Positions 8,481 through 16,581 of a stretch of 64,000 nt of DNA are shown here, piece by piece (the first letter of the stretch is position 1; every line of letters begins with the position of its first letter). The DNA is taken from NCBI RefSeq assembly GCF_030409715.1, contig NZ_JAUFQI010000001.1, positions 1,487,001-1,551,000 on the forward strand. The letters are read 5' to 3'. A program made the translations under genes and the position numbers. The notes below the pieces were generated by a model. That model was given only the letters and a program-made list of their open reading frames with translations. It was not told where the DNA came from and made no database searches. The stretch comes from Reinekea marina (GTDB taxonomy: Bacteria; Pseudomonadota; Gammaproteobacteria; Pseudomonadales; Natronospirillaceae).

Positions 8481-10592
8481 ATGAAGAGGAGCTTCATACA
8501 AACTACGGTCATCGCTGCGGCGATATCGTTAACATCGGTACATAGCCAAGCGTTAGATTTGTTTGGTTGGTTAAAGTCCGATAAAAACTCAATAGAAAGC
8601 ATGCTGGAATATATTCCAGCCTCAACGCCACTGTTCTTCGGTTCAATAAGCACCAAGGAAATGGTTGTTTTGGGCGATGACATGCTCGAAGGAATGGACC
8701 TTCGCACCATGGGTAAAGAGCTTTCAAGCATGGTGACCGACCTAGATGACGGCCCCACGGCTGAGTTTTTAGCCGCAATTATTGATGATTACTACGCTAC
8801 CGCCAGCGAAGGCGGTATGGCAGTCATGGATCGTTACGGGTTAGACCCTGAAGGCGCGTCAGTGGTTTACTTAAATGGCATTTTTCCTGTCATGAGAGTC
8901 GCCGTTGAAGATGAATCCACCTTTATTGACTACTTAACCTCAGCTGCGCAGGTATCTAATTTCGAGTTATCTGAAAAATCCATCAAAGATCAGACGTTGA
9001 CGACGATTCGAATTGAGAATAACGACGATCAGCTTTTATCTATCGGGTTTCTTGTTGCAGACGGCATTTTAACGATTTCAGCATTCACACATGCCGACAA
9101 TGATGACGCGATTGCGCTGCGATTTGGTTTAGCGAAGCCCGCGCAAGCGCTTTCTGAAGATACTTGGGAATCGCTAGAAGAGCACTACGATTATGATGAG
9201 TATTTCAGAGGCTATTTAAGCTTCGTTCAAACGGCTGAAGCATTTTTTAATGAGGATTCACTTGCAAAAGCGCAGCTTGAAGCCTTATCGGGCAAAAGCA
9301 TTCCTATGGAGCCTTCTTGGAATCAATGTAAGCCAGATGTAATGTCATTGGTTGCAGGGGTGCCAAGAGTTGTTTTTGGCGCTCATGAAGTAGAGGCTGA
9401 AGATGGCGTTTTGTCCGCCAAACTGAACTACACCACCGAAATAAAGCATTCGAAAACCTTAGAACAATTGACGATGCTTGAAGGCTTTTTACCTAGCTAT
9501 GTTGTTAACAATGAAAATTTGGTCGCAGGATTCGCGCTGGGCATAGACATCAATAAGCTGACGCCCGTGTTAACAGAGCTTTGGACAATGTTTACTACGG
9601 CTGAGTTCGAATGTAGTGCGTTAGTCGAAATGCAACAAAATTTGCAGTCTACTAGCCCTGCAATATTGGCCATGTTCACGGGTATGGCTCAAGGGTTGCA
9701 AGGTTCAAGTATCGGAATATTTGATGTTGTAGCCGATGATACTCTGCCTATGGGTGGCAGTGTCGATGCTATCGTGACGGTATCTACCGAAAAGCCTGAA
9801 CTGCTGATTTCTTTGTTGACCAGTTATGTACCTATGTTTCAAGGGTTTGAAATTCCAACTGACGGTACCCCGGTTTCACTAGAAGAGATTGGTATACCCA
9901 TGCCTGTGTATGTCGCCCTAAAAGGCAACCACATAGTTGTGTACTCTGGTGAGAAAAGCGCTGATGTTGCAACCTCTATCGAATCAGAAGCACTTGAAAA
10001 AAATGGCTTAGCTTCATTTTCGCTCAGCTATCCTGGTGTTGCTGATTTAATGATGTCTGCGGCTATTCCTTATAGCCAGTATCAAGAAACAATGGGTTCT
10101 GGGGAAGAATGTACTGAGCTTTATACTGCGGCCTTAATGATGGGGCAAATTCCATTGCATCTATCGGCAACGGAAGGCTTCACCGAGCAAGGCTTTAGCT
10201 CTAGTTGGTCAATTAATATGGACATGACCAATATGCAAAGCGCTTATGGTGCCGTAGAGGGTGAGTACACGGTTTCTTATTTGGACTACGATTGCAGTTG
10301 GGTTAGCGCAGGTGGCGAAGTAATCAATAATGATGGGACTGGGCGTTATTTTGATTATGATGAGACCAATAGTTGTGAGTCTACTCAGTTAACTTACAGT
10401 TGGGTGCGTCAATTTAATGCGATTAAGCAAACGGGTGAAGTTTATCAATACCGAGATACCTGCGAAAGTGAGTGGGTTGAAGAAGATCCTTTCGATTTTA
10501 ACTGCACGATTTTGACCGTTGATCAAGGTGGCTTCTATTGCTTAGATAACCAAGAAGGTGAGCAAACTTTGTATCGCTATAATCGACAATAA
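8481..10592 (+). CDS. Large exported protein of unknown function
   Basis: I do not recognise this 703-residue protein. A strong ribosome site (AAGGAG) precedes the ATG. A signal peptide of about 25 residues ends at HSQA before LDLFGW. No transmembrane segment follows, so it is probably periplasmic or surface-located and soluble. It is acidic. Two regions begin with similar wording (YIPASTPLFFGSIS near 45 and LPSYVVNNENLVAGFALGID near 340), which may be repeated domains. The last 90 residues are rich in Cys, Tyr and Asp (DYDCSW, DETNSCES, CESEWVEEDPFDFNCT) and may form a disulfide-bonded domain. It stands alone, with its own terminator after it. A DUF3352-like relation is a guess. Confidence 0.85.
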   Translation: MKRSFIQTTVIAAAISLTSVHSQALDLFGWLKSDKNSIESMLEYIPASTPLFFGSISTKEMVVLGDDMLEGMDLRTMGKELSSMVTDLDDGPTAEFLAAIIDDYYATASEGGMAVMDRYGLDPEGASVVYLNGIFPVMRVAVEDESTFIDYLTSAAQVSNFELSEKSIKDQTLTTIRIENNDDQLLSIGFLVADGILTISAFTHADNDDAIALRFGLAKPAQALSEDTWESLEEHYDYDEYFRGYLSFVQTAEAFFNEDSLAKAQLEALSGKSIPMEPSWNQCKPDVMSLVAGVPRVVFGAHEVEAEDGVLSAKLNYTTEIKHSKTLEQLTMLEGFLPSYVVNNENLVAGFALGIDINKLTPVLTELWTMFTTAEFECSALVEMQQNLQSTSPAILAMFTGMAQGLQGSSIGIFDVVADDTLPMGGSVDAIVTVSTEKPELLISLLTSYVPMFQGFEIPTDGTPVSLEEIGIPMPVYVALKGNHIVVYSGEKSADVATSIESEALEKNGLASFSLSYPGVADLMMSAAIPYSQYQETMGSGEECTELYTAALMMGQIPLHLSATEGFTEQGFSSSWSINMDMTNMQSAYGAVEGEYTVSYLDYDCSWVSAGGEVINNDGTGRYFDYDETNSCESTQLTYSWVRQFNAIKQTGEVYQYRDTCESEWVEEDPFDFNCTILTVDQGGFYCLDNQEGEQTLYRYNRQ

Positions 10593-10635
10593 TTCAATTG
10601 TTTTGAGCCGCTAACAATTAGCAGCGAAACTAAAT

Positions 10636-10667
10636 AGGGAGGGGCATTCGTGTCACCTCCCTTTTTT
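10636..10667 (+). terminator. Rho-independent terminator after the 703-residue protein gene
   Basis: AGGGAGG (10636-10642) pairs with CCTCCCT (10656-10662) across a 13-base loop, followed by a run of T to 10667. It insulates the unknown exported protein gene from the molybdenum operon. The remaining bases up to about 10790 hold nothing I can name. Confidence 0.85.
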
Positions 10668-10794
10668 ATGATCTAGGCTTAAATAACAGAAACATCGGTA
10701 AAATTGACTTTATTGATTTAAAAACATGTATTTACCTCTAAATAGGTATTAAAGTTAAGGTTAATAGGAGTATTCTATACTCATCAACACCGAG

Positions 10795-10890
10795 CTATAT
10801 CACTCTAAGTCCAACTGATATGAGTCTATAGCCTCGCACTGAGTGCGACAGGGTAATCTGTAGAAATACGGTTGCCTCCCGACAATTGGA
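10795..10890 (+). promoter_or_regulatory. Molybdenum cofactor (Moco) riboswitch
   Basis: The leader of moaA folds into the parts expected for the Moco RNA motif. ACUC/GAGU stems (10802-10805, 10822-10825) flank the internal loop UAAG/UAU, matching the core of the 11-nucleotide tetraloop receptor. A CGCAC/GUGCG hairpin sits at 10835-10847. CUGUA-GAAA-UACGG at 10858-10871 gives a GNRA tetraloop that could dock in that receptor. GGG (10851-10853) can pair with CCC (10878-10880). The conserved-looking GGUUGCCUCCC lies just before the Shine-Dalgarno GGAAAGG. Known Moco riboswitches precede moaA in gammaproteobacteria. The boundaries are approximate. Confidence 0.8.
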
Positions 10891-10900
10891 AAGGTGAATA

Positions 10901-11869
10901 ATGTTACAAGATTCCTTTGGGCGTAGGTTTTATTACTTGCGCTTGTCTATAACCGATGTTTGCAACTTTAGATGCACTTATTGCCTGCCTGAAGGTTATA
11001 AAGGCTTACCTGAAGATGCTTTTCTCAGCGCGCCTGAAATCTCAAAAACAGTTCAAGCCTTCGCAAAATTGGGTACTGAAAAAGTACGCATTACCGGTGG
11101 TGAGCCTAGTTTAAGAAAAGATCTCCCCGACATCATCAGTTCAATTAAGGCAACTTCGGGTATAAAAAAAGTAGCGCTAACGACGAACGGCTATAAATTA
11201 GATAAGAATATACATGAATGGCACCGAAGCGGTTTAGATCAGTTAAACGTTTCTATTGATTCTCTCGATAAGAAAACGTTTAAATCGGTAACAGGTCATG
11301 ATCGGATTGATGAGATTATGGCCGGTATCGAATCTGCCATTTCTTTAGGTATCAAGGTAAAGGTAAATGCCGTTTTAATGAAAGGTGTGAACGATAATCT
11401 GTCTCCAATTTTTGAATGGCTAAAATCAAACCCGGCGACTTTTCGATTTATAGAAGTGATGGAAACGGCCGACCAAGACGTTTTCTTTCGCCAATACCAT
11501 CGTAGTGGTGGTGCCATAAAACAACAACTCCTCGATGACAATTGGCAATCGGTTATTCAAGATCAAGCCGCAGGGCCAGCGCAAGAATTTTGGCACCCAG
11601 ATTATAAAGGGCGCATGGGCTTAATCATGCCTTACAGTAAAGACTTTTGTGCTACCTGTAACCGCCTAAGAGTTTCTAGTTTAGGGAAAATGCATCTGTG
11701 CTTATTTGCCGAGCAGGGCGTAGATCTGCGACCTTTTTTAGCGCCTAATATTCCTATTGAGACGTTAATCGAAGCCATTCAAGGCCATGTTTCCGATAAA
11801 AAATTAGGCCACGATTTGTTGAATCATAACAGTGGCGCTATGCAAAATTTAAGTCAAATTGGCGGTTAG
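10901..11869 (+). CDS. moaA: GTP 3',8-cyclase MoaA
   Basis: A radical SAM enzyme that, with MoaC, converts GTP to cyclic pyranopterin monophosphate, the first step of molybdenum cofactor synthesis. It has 322 residues. The SAM-binding [4Fe-4S] motif is CNFRCTYC near residues 23-30. The C-terminal cluster motif is CATCNRLRVSSLGKMHLC near 248-265. The protein ends in Gly-Gly (LSQIGG), the exposed tail needed for activity in MoaA. It is the first gene after the riboswitch. Confidence 0.97.
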   Translation: MLQDSFGRRFYYLRLSITDVCNFRCTYCLPEGYKGLPEDAFLSAPEISKTVQAFAKLGTEKVRITGGEPSLRKDLPDIISSIKATSGIKKVALTTNGYKLDKNIHEWHRSGLDQLNVSIDSLDKKTFKSVTGHDRIDEIMAGIESAISLGIKVKVNAVLMKGVNDNLSPIFEWLKSNPATFRFIEVMETADQDVFFRQYHRSGGAIKQQLLDDNWQSVIQDQAAGPAQEFWHPDYKGRMGLIMPYSKDFCATCNRLRVSSLGKMHLCLFAEQGVDLRPFLAPNIPIETLIEAIQGHVSDKKLGHDLLNHNSGAMQNLSQIGG

Positions 11870-11870
11870 T

Positions 11871-12401
11871 ATGACTCGCGCTGTATTGGTGTTATCCGGC
11901 GGGCAAAGCCGACGAATGAAACAAGATAAAAGCCAATTAATTTATAAAGGACAAACGTTGCTCAATTGGCAAGTGGATCGCTTTAAAGAGGCTGGCTATC
12001 GAGTAATATGCCAACTAAAAGACAGGTATCCTGGCTATTTAGGTCCTTTAGCTGGCATCGATGCCGCGCTTAACCAACATCAGGCAATTCTTCATTGGGT
12101 TGTGACACCTGTGGATATGCCAAAGTTACCCATTGAGCTCGTGGCTCAGCTATTTCATGAAGGTCAAAGGCAAAAAGTGCCAGTAGCATTTGATCATGCG
12201 CCGTTGCCATTGTATCTGCAAAATACGGCCAAAGTACGTGATATTTTAACCGAATGGTTACAAAGCAAAAATGGTAAACGATCGGTATACGCTTTGATTG
12301 AAGAACTTGGTGGTCATTGGATGCCGGCAACCCATGCAAAGCAAGAACTGAACAATATTAATACCCCGGAAGAATGGCAAAAAGTCATTGCCGTTGAATA
12401 G
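11871..12401 (+). CDS. mobA: Molybdenum cofactor guanylyltransferase MobA
   Basis: Attaches GMP to molybdopterin to form the bis-MGD cofactor used by DMSO reductase-family enzymes. It has 176 residues from the ATG at 11871, one base past the moaA stop; the in-frame TTG at 11859 is inside moaA and less likely. The nucleotidyltransferase motif LSGGQSRRMKQDK is at the N-terminus, with PVDMPKLP further on. Length is near the short end of the family (about 190). The presence of mobA implies the cell makes at least one bis-MGD enzyme. Confidence 0.93.
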   Translation: MTRAVLVLSGGQSRRMKQDKSQLIYKGQTLLNWQVDRFKEAGYRVICQLKDRYPGYLGPLAGIDAALNQHQAILHWVVTPVDMPKLPIELVAQLFHEGQRQKVPVAFDHAPLPLYLQNTAKVRDILTEWLQSKNGKRSVYALIEELGGHWMPATHAKQELNNINTPEEWQKVIAVE

Positions 12402-12421
12402 ACTGTAAAAAGGAACGCCAC

Positions 12422-12964
12422 ATGAGTCATGCTGCAAAAGCATTTGAACCATTAAACATTGCTGTTTTAACCGTTTCGGACACACGCGACGAATCGAGTG
12501 ATACATCAGGTGCATTGCTTGTTGAACGTGCGCAAAAAGCTGGGCATAAAGTCATAGAGCGGCGCATAGAAAAAGACGATGTTTATCAGATTCGCTATCA
12601 GGTTTCTAAATGGATCGCTTCGAGCGATGCTCAGGTCGTGTTGATTACAGGTGGAACTGGGTTTACTGGGCGAGATTCAACGCCAGAGGCTGTAAAGGTT
12701 TTACTCGAAAAACAAGTAGATGGTTTTGGCGAACTGTTTCGTCAGCTATCTTATGAAGACATCGGTACTTCTACGGTTCAATCTAGAGCGCTTGCAGGTA
12801 TTACGAATGGCACCTTAGTAGTTTGTATGCCTGGTTCAACGGGCGCTTGCCGTACGGCTTGGGATGGTATTTTGGAAACTCAATTAGACGCGCGCGCTAA
12901 ACCTTGTAATTTTGTTATGCATTTAAAAGACACCAAGACCGAATTATGCGAGACAAGAGCATGA
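12422..12964 (+). CDS. moaB: Molybdenum cofactor biosynthesis protein MoaB
   Basis: A MogA/MoaB-fold protein of 180 residues that adenylates molybdopterin or is linked to that step. Visible are [16 protein letters not shown] at the N-terminus, the [18 protein letters not shown] nucleotide/pterin-binding loop and the [12 protein letters not shown] block. A ribosome site AAAGGAAC precedes the ATG. No mogA or moeA is in the window, so metal insertion must be encoded elsewhere. It overlaps the moaC start by four bases. Confidence 0.95.
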   Translation: MSHAAKAFEPLNIAVLTVSDTRDESSDTSGALLVERAQKAGHKVIERRIEKDDVYQIRYQVSKWIASSDAQVVLITGGTGFTGRDSTPEAVKVLLEKQVDGFGELFRQLSYEDIGTSTVQSRALAGITNGTLVVCMPGSTGACRTAWDGILETQLDARAKPCNFVMHLKDTKTELCETRA

Positions 12965-13440
12965 GTCAGTTTTCGCACGTAAATCAAAGTGGTGAAGCTA
13001 ATATGGTTGATGTGGCCAATAAGGCTTCGAGCGTGAGAGAGGCGCGAGCCGAGGCTTTTGTTTATATGAATGCGGACGCCATTGCATTGATTGAAGCTGG
13101 TAACCATCATAAAGGTGATATTTTTGGCGTGTCTCGGGTTGCTGGCATTATGGCGGCAAAAAATACGAGCCAATTGATTCCCTTATGCCATCCATTGCTA
13201 CTCAGTAAAGTGGCTGTCGATCTAGAGCTGCAAGCTGACCAAAACCGAGTTCGTATAGAATCCTATTGCAAGCTCGAAGGTAAAACTGGCGTAGAAATGG
13301 AAGCCTTAACGGCAGCATCTGTAACATCTTTGACCCTTTTTGATATGTGCAAAGCGGTTGACCCAGGCATGAAGATAGAGGGTTTAAAAGTGCTTGAAAA
13401 AATAGGCGGGAAGACAGGTCATTGGGTAGGCGAATCATGA
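12961..13440 (+). CDS. moaC: Cyclic pyranopterin monophosphate synthase MoaC
   Basis: Converts the MoaA product to cyclic pyranopterin monophosphate. It has 159 residues when started at the ATG of the ATGA overlap with the moaB stop; an ATG five codons upstream is possible. Motifs are [16 protein letters not shown], the conserved [13 protein letters not shown] with catalytic His, and [20 protein letters not shown], followed by the active-site Lys region. Confidence 0.96.
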   Translation: MSQFSHVNQSGEANMVDVANKASSVREARAEAFVYMNADAIALIEAGNHHKGDIFGVSRVAGIMAAKNTSQLIPLCHPLLLSKVAVDLELQADQNRVRIESYCKLEGKTGVEMEALTAASVTSLTLFDMCKAVDPGMKIEGLKVLEKIGGKTGHWVGES

Positions 13441-13688
13441 ATTATTTTACCTTAAAGTTCTTTGCTAAATTACGAGAAGAAGTTGGCGTCAGCGAATTAG
13501 ACATTCCGTGCAGTGAGGTGACAACGCTGTCTTCCTTAACTGATTACCTGGTTTCTAAGCACCCTCAGTGGGCGTCGTTTTTAGACGGTCAGTTGCTAAA
13601 AGCGGTCAATCATCAGATGGTAAGCGGCGATGTAACCATTAAAGCGGGTGATGAAGTTGCTTTATTTCCGCCGGTTACAGGTGGTTAG
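13437..13688 (+). CDS. moaD: Molybdopterin synthase sulfur carrier subunit MoaD
   Basis: A ubiquitin-like small subunit of 83 residues that carries the thiocarboxylate sulfur. It ends in the required Gly-Gly (LFPPVTGG). The ATG at 13437 forms an ATGA overlap with the moaC stop, so translation is coupled. It pairs with MoaE, encoded next. Confidence 0.95.
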   Translation: MNYFTLKFFAKLREEVGVSELDIPCSEVTTLSSLTDYLVSKHPQWASFLDGQLLKAVNHQMVSGDVTIKAGDEVALFPPVTGG

Positions 13689-13689
13689 T

Positions 13690-14151
13690 ATGCGTTGGGT
13701 AAGCATCCAAAAAGAAGACTTTGTTGTTCAGAAAGAATACGAAAAACTGTGTTCTGGTAATGCTCAAGACGGAGCCATAGTATTTTTTGTTGGCCGAGTA
13801 CGGGATGTTAATGAAGGCGATGATGTTTATACCATGACCCTAGAGCATTATCCTGGTATGACAGAAAAAGCCTTGCACCAAATAATTGATAGGGCATGTG
13901 CTCAATGGCAGCTGACTCGAGTAAACGTGGTTCATCGAGTAGGAACATTAGCACCTAGTGATCAAATTGTATTTGTAGCCGTATCATCGCCGCATCGTCA
14001 CGATTCTTTTGATGGAGCACAATACATTATGGATTACTTAAAAACCGAAGCCCCTTTTTGGAAAAAAGAACATACTGATCAAGGAGCGCGATGGGTCTCC
14101 TCTCGTGACTCCGATAGCGAAATAGTGAAGCAATGGCAATCAAAAGAATAA
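13690..14151 (+). CDS. moaE: Molybdopterin synthase catalytic subunit MoaE
   Basis: The large subunit of molybdopterin synthase, which inserts two sulfurs into cyclic pyranopterin monophosphate. It has 153 residues from the ATG one base after the moaD stop. Family blocks are GAIVFFVGRVRDVNEG, LEHYPGMTEKAL, VVHRVGTLAPSDQIVFVAVSSPHR and the late TEAPFWKKE with catalytic Lys residues. It overlaps modA, which joins the synthesis genes to the uptake genes. Confidence 0.96.
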   Translation: MRWVSIQKEDFVVQKEYEKLCSGNAQDGAIVFFVGRVRDVNEGDDVYTMTLEHYPGMTEKALHQIIDRACAQWQLTRVNVVHRVGTLAPSDQIVFVAVSSPHRHDSFDGAQYIMDYLKTEAPFWKKEHTDQGARWVSSRDSDSEIVKQWQSKE

Positions 14152-14849
14152 CCACTTTATTTTGCCTATTACTTTTGTTGGCTCAAACTCAAGCTGAGTC
14201 TTTGCATATTGCAGTGACCGCTAGCTTTAGACCTGTGCTAGATGAATTAGCCATTGAATTTGAAAAAGAAACAGGCATAGCGCTCACTGTTTCTTCTGCG
14301 TCTACCGGTACGTTGTATCAACAAAGTCTGCATGGTGCGCCATTTGATGTCTTTCTTTCTGCCGACAAACAGCGGCCACGAGCATTACAAGAAAAACTGA
14401 AGTTATCTGAAGAGTCGGTATTCATCTATGCAAAAGGTGAATTAGTTTTCGTCTCAACAGATCCTGTCCTAAAAAAATTAGAAGATATCCTTCAATCTAA
14501 ACAAAGAGTCATCATCGCAAATGCAAAAGTAGCGCCTTTTGGTGTTGCAGCCGAGCAAGTGCTAGTGTCGATTAACTATCAAGGTGAAAAAGTATTGGCC
14601 AATAATGTGATGCAAGCGCAGCAATATTTAAATTTAAGACTAGCGCCCACAGGCATCGTGTCAGCATCGGTCGCCCTTAACTTGCCAAGTACACCGATTC
14701 CACAATCTTTGTACGAACTCGTAGAGCAGGCGGGCGTGGTTTTGAACGATACACCTGTTAGCCAAACCTTTGTAAAATACCTAACATCACCAAAGGTTTT
14801 AGAACTGTATCAAAAGTATGGGTATAGTATGGCTGATTCGACTCATTAA
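14133..14849 (+). CDS. modA: Molybdate ABC transporter, periplasmic binding protein ModA
   Basis: Binds molybdate or tungstate in the periplasm and delivers it to ModBC. It has 238 residues with a signal peptide ending at TQAES. Typical blocks are LHIAVTASFRPVLDELA, TVSSASTGTLYQQSLHGAPFDVF (oxyanion loop), SADKQRP and IANAKVAPFGVAAEQVL. The start lies 19 bases inside moaE. Confidence 0.94.
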   Translation: MAIKRITTLFCLLLLLAQTQAESLHIAVTASFRPVLDELAIEFEKETGIALTVSSASTGTLYQQSLHGAPFDVFLSADKQRPRALQEKLKLSEESVFIYAKGELVFVSTDPVLKKLEDILQSKQRVIIANAKVAPFGVAAEQVLVSINYQGEKVLANNVMQAQQYLNLRLAPTGIVSASVALNLPSTPIPQSLYELVEQAGVVLNDTPVSQTFVKYLTSPKVLELYQKYGYSMADSTH

Positions 14850-14857
14850 GTACTGAT

Positions 14858-15529
14858 ATGATTATTGATGCCATTTTGCTCACCCTTAAGCTGGCTTTGT
14901 TAACAACGGCGGTTTTGTTGTTAATGTGTTTGCCTTTGTCGCATTGGTTAGCTAAAACCCGATCGTCTTTCAAACCCATCCTAGAAGCGATCGTCGCATT
15001 GCCGCTCGTGCTGCCTCCAACAGTATTGGGGTTTTACTTGCTCATCTGGATGTCGCCTAATCATATCTTGGGTCGTTGGTGGATGAATGTGTTTGATCAA
15101 CCCTTAGCCTTCAGTTTTTCTGGATTAGTGCTTGGCTCCGTGTTGTATTCACTTCCTTTCGTAGTCCAGCCGCTGCAACGTACCTTTGAAGCTCAATCCA
15201 AACAGGTTCGTGAAGCCGCTTTTACGTTAGGTGCGAACAGCTGGCAAACATTTTGGACAATTCAACTCCCCTTAGCTCGTCCCGGTCTTATTGCTGCTTC
15301 GGTGCTTGGGTTCGCCCATACGGTTGGTGAGTTTGGCGTTGTTTTAATGATTGGCGGTAACATACCGGGGCAAACGCAAGTTTTGTCAATTTTGTTGTTT
15401 GATCAGGTTGAAAGCTCTCGCATTCAAGAAGCACACTGGTTGGCCGCCGGGTTGGTGATAACTTCTTTAATTACCTTATTTAGTTTATATCGTTGGAACC
15501 GGTTCGCGGCTGTCAAGGTGGGCATTTAA
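14858..15529 (+). CDS. modB: Molybdate ABC transporter permease ModB
   Basis: Inner-membrane permease of 223 residues with about five hydrophobic segments. The cytoplasmic coupling loop carries the EAA-type motif (VREAAFTLGANSWQTFWTIQLPLARPG). The N-terminal ALPLVLPPTVLGFYLL is typical of ModB. It is eight bases after modA and shares the sequence TAATG with modC. Confidence 0.95.
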   Translation: MIIDAILLTLKLALLTTAVLLLMCLPLSHWLAKTRSSFKPILEAIVALPLVLPPTVLGFYLLIWMSPNHILGRWWMNVFDQPLAFSFSGLVLGSVLYSLPFVVQPLQRTFEAQSKQVREAAFTLGANSWQTFWTIQLPLARPGLIAASVLGFAHTVGEFGVVLMIGGNIPGQTQVLSILLFDQVESSRIQEAHWLAAGLVITSLITLFSLYRWNRFAAVKVGI

Positions 15530-16560
15530 TGAAACATTCTGTATCGGGTATGCGGGCACAAACGGATGTCGATATGCAAATTGAATGGCAGGCCAATAGT
15601 CGCATTGCATTAGTGGGGAGCAGTGGTGCGGGTAAAACTACCTTGCTGAGATCTATTGCGGGTTTTGAATCTGAGTTATCCGAACACGGCAGCTTTCAAT
15701 CATTACACCCTTGGCAGCGCTCTTGCAGTTATTTGCATCAACAGCCTGTCATGTTTGCTCATCAAACTGTGTCACAAACCTTTGCTTTTTCAGCCGAACA
15801 TCGCCACCAAAGGTACGCTGATTTACCCTTCAATGATTGGATCTCTTGGCTGGGTATCACGGAGCTGCTGAATAAAAAGTGCAGCGACCTTTCAGGCGGG
15901 CAGCAACAGCGAGTAGCGTTAATAAGAGCGTTGTTTTGCCAGCCAAAATTATTATTGCTGGATGAGTCGTTCGCTTCTTTAGATCGAGAGAATGTACTCC
16001 AAGCTTGTCGAGTCATAGATGACTACAGTCATTTAACGAATTCTGGATTTATTCTGGCCAGCCACCAGGATAAGCCGTTACGAATGCTTTGTCGTGAGGT
16101 CGTGGTTGTAGAAGATCTTAAAACGAAAGCAATACAGCCACTATTTAATGTATTAAATCAACAACTAGGGGGCCAACTAAAAACAACCCTAACTTGCCAT
16201 TGCGTTGAACTTGAGCATCAATTTTTAGCCTCAACGCTGGAAGGGCAAACCTTATACGCGGAGCAACCCGAATGGTGGCAGCCTGGTTTGGCGCGTTTTA
16301 CCCTAGATGCAAGTTCAGTCAGTATTTCGTTAGCCGATCGCGCTCAAACATCGTTGGTTAATCGGCTCAACGTGACCATTGATTCTCATCAACAACATGG
16401 TAGTGATCATTTTAAGGTTTGGCTAACGTTAGGTGAAACAGGCTTCTGGGCAATTGTATCGCATTGGTCTTGGGATCGGCTTGGGTTACACGACGGCCAA
16501 TCAGTGTTTGCGGAGTTTAAGGTTGGTGCGTTAGAGTGGTCAGGGCAGTGGTTCCAATAA
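15529..16560 (+). CDS. modC: Molybdate ABC transporter ATP-binding protein ModC
   Basis: Energises molybdate import. It has 343 residues from the ATG at 15529 that overlaps the modB stop (TAATG). Walker A is GSSGAGKTT, the signature is LSGGQQQR, Walker B with catalytic Glu is LLLLDESFASLD and the switch His is in ASHQD. A C-terminal TOBE/MOP-like domain (VNRLNVTIDSHQ...) from about residue 280 may bind molybdate and inhibit transport. DESFASLD differs from the more usual DEPLSALD but keeps the catalytic residues. Confidence 0.93.
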   Translation: MKHSVSGMRAQTDVDMQIEWQANSRIALVGSSGAGKTTLLRSIAGFESELSEHGSFQSLHPWQRSCSYLHQQPVMFAHQTVSQTFAFSAEHRHQRYADLPFNDWISWLGITELLNKKCSDLSGGQQQRVALIRALFCQPKLLLLDESFASLDRENVLQACRVIDDYSHLTNSGFILASHQDKPLRMLCREVVVVEDLKTKAIQPLFNVLNQQLGGQLKTTLTCHCVELEHQFLASTLEGQTLYAEQPEWWQPGLARFTLDASSVSISLADRAQTSLVNRLNVTIDSHQQHGSDHFKVWLTLGETGFWAIVSHWSWDRLGLHDGQSVFAEFKVGALEWSGQWFQ

Positions 16561-16581
16561 ATTAATAATATAGGTCGATTC

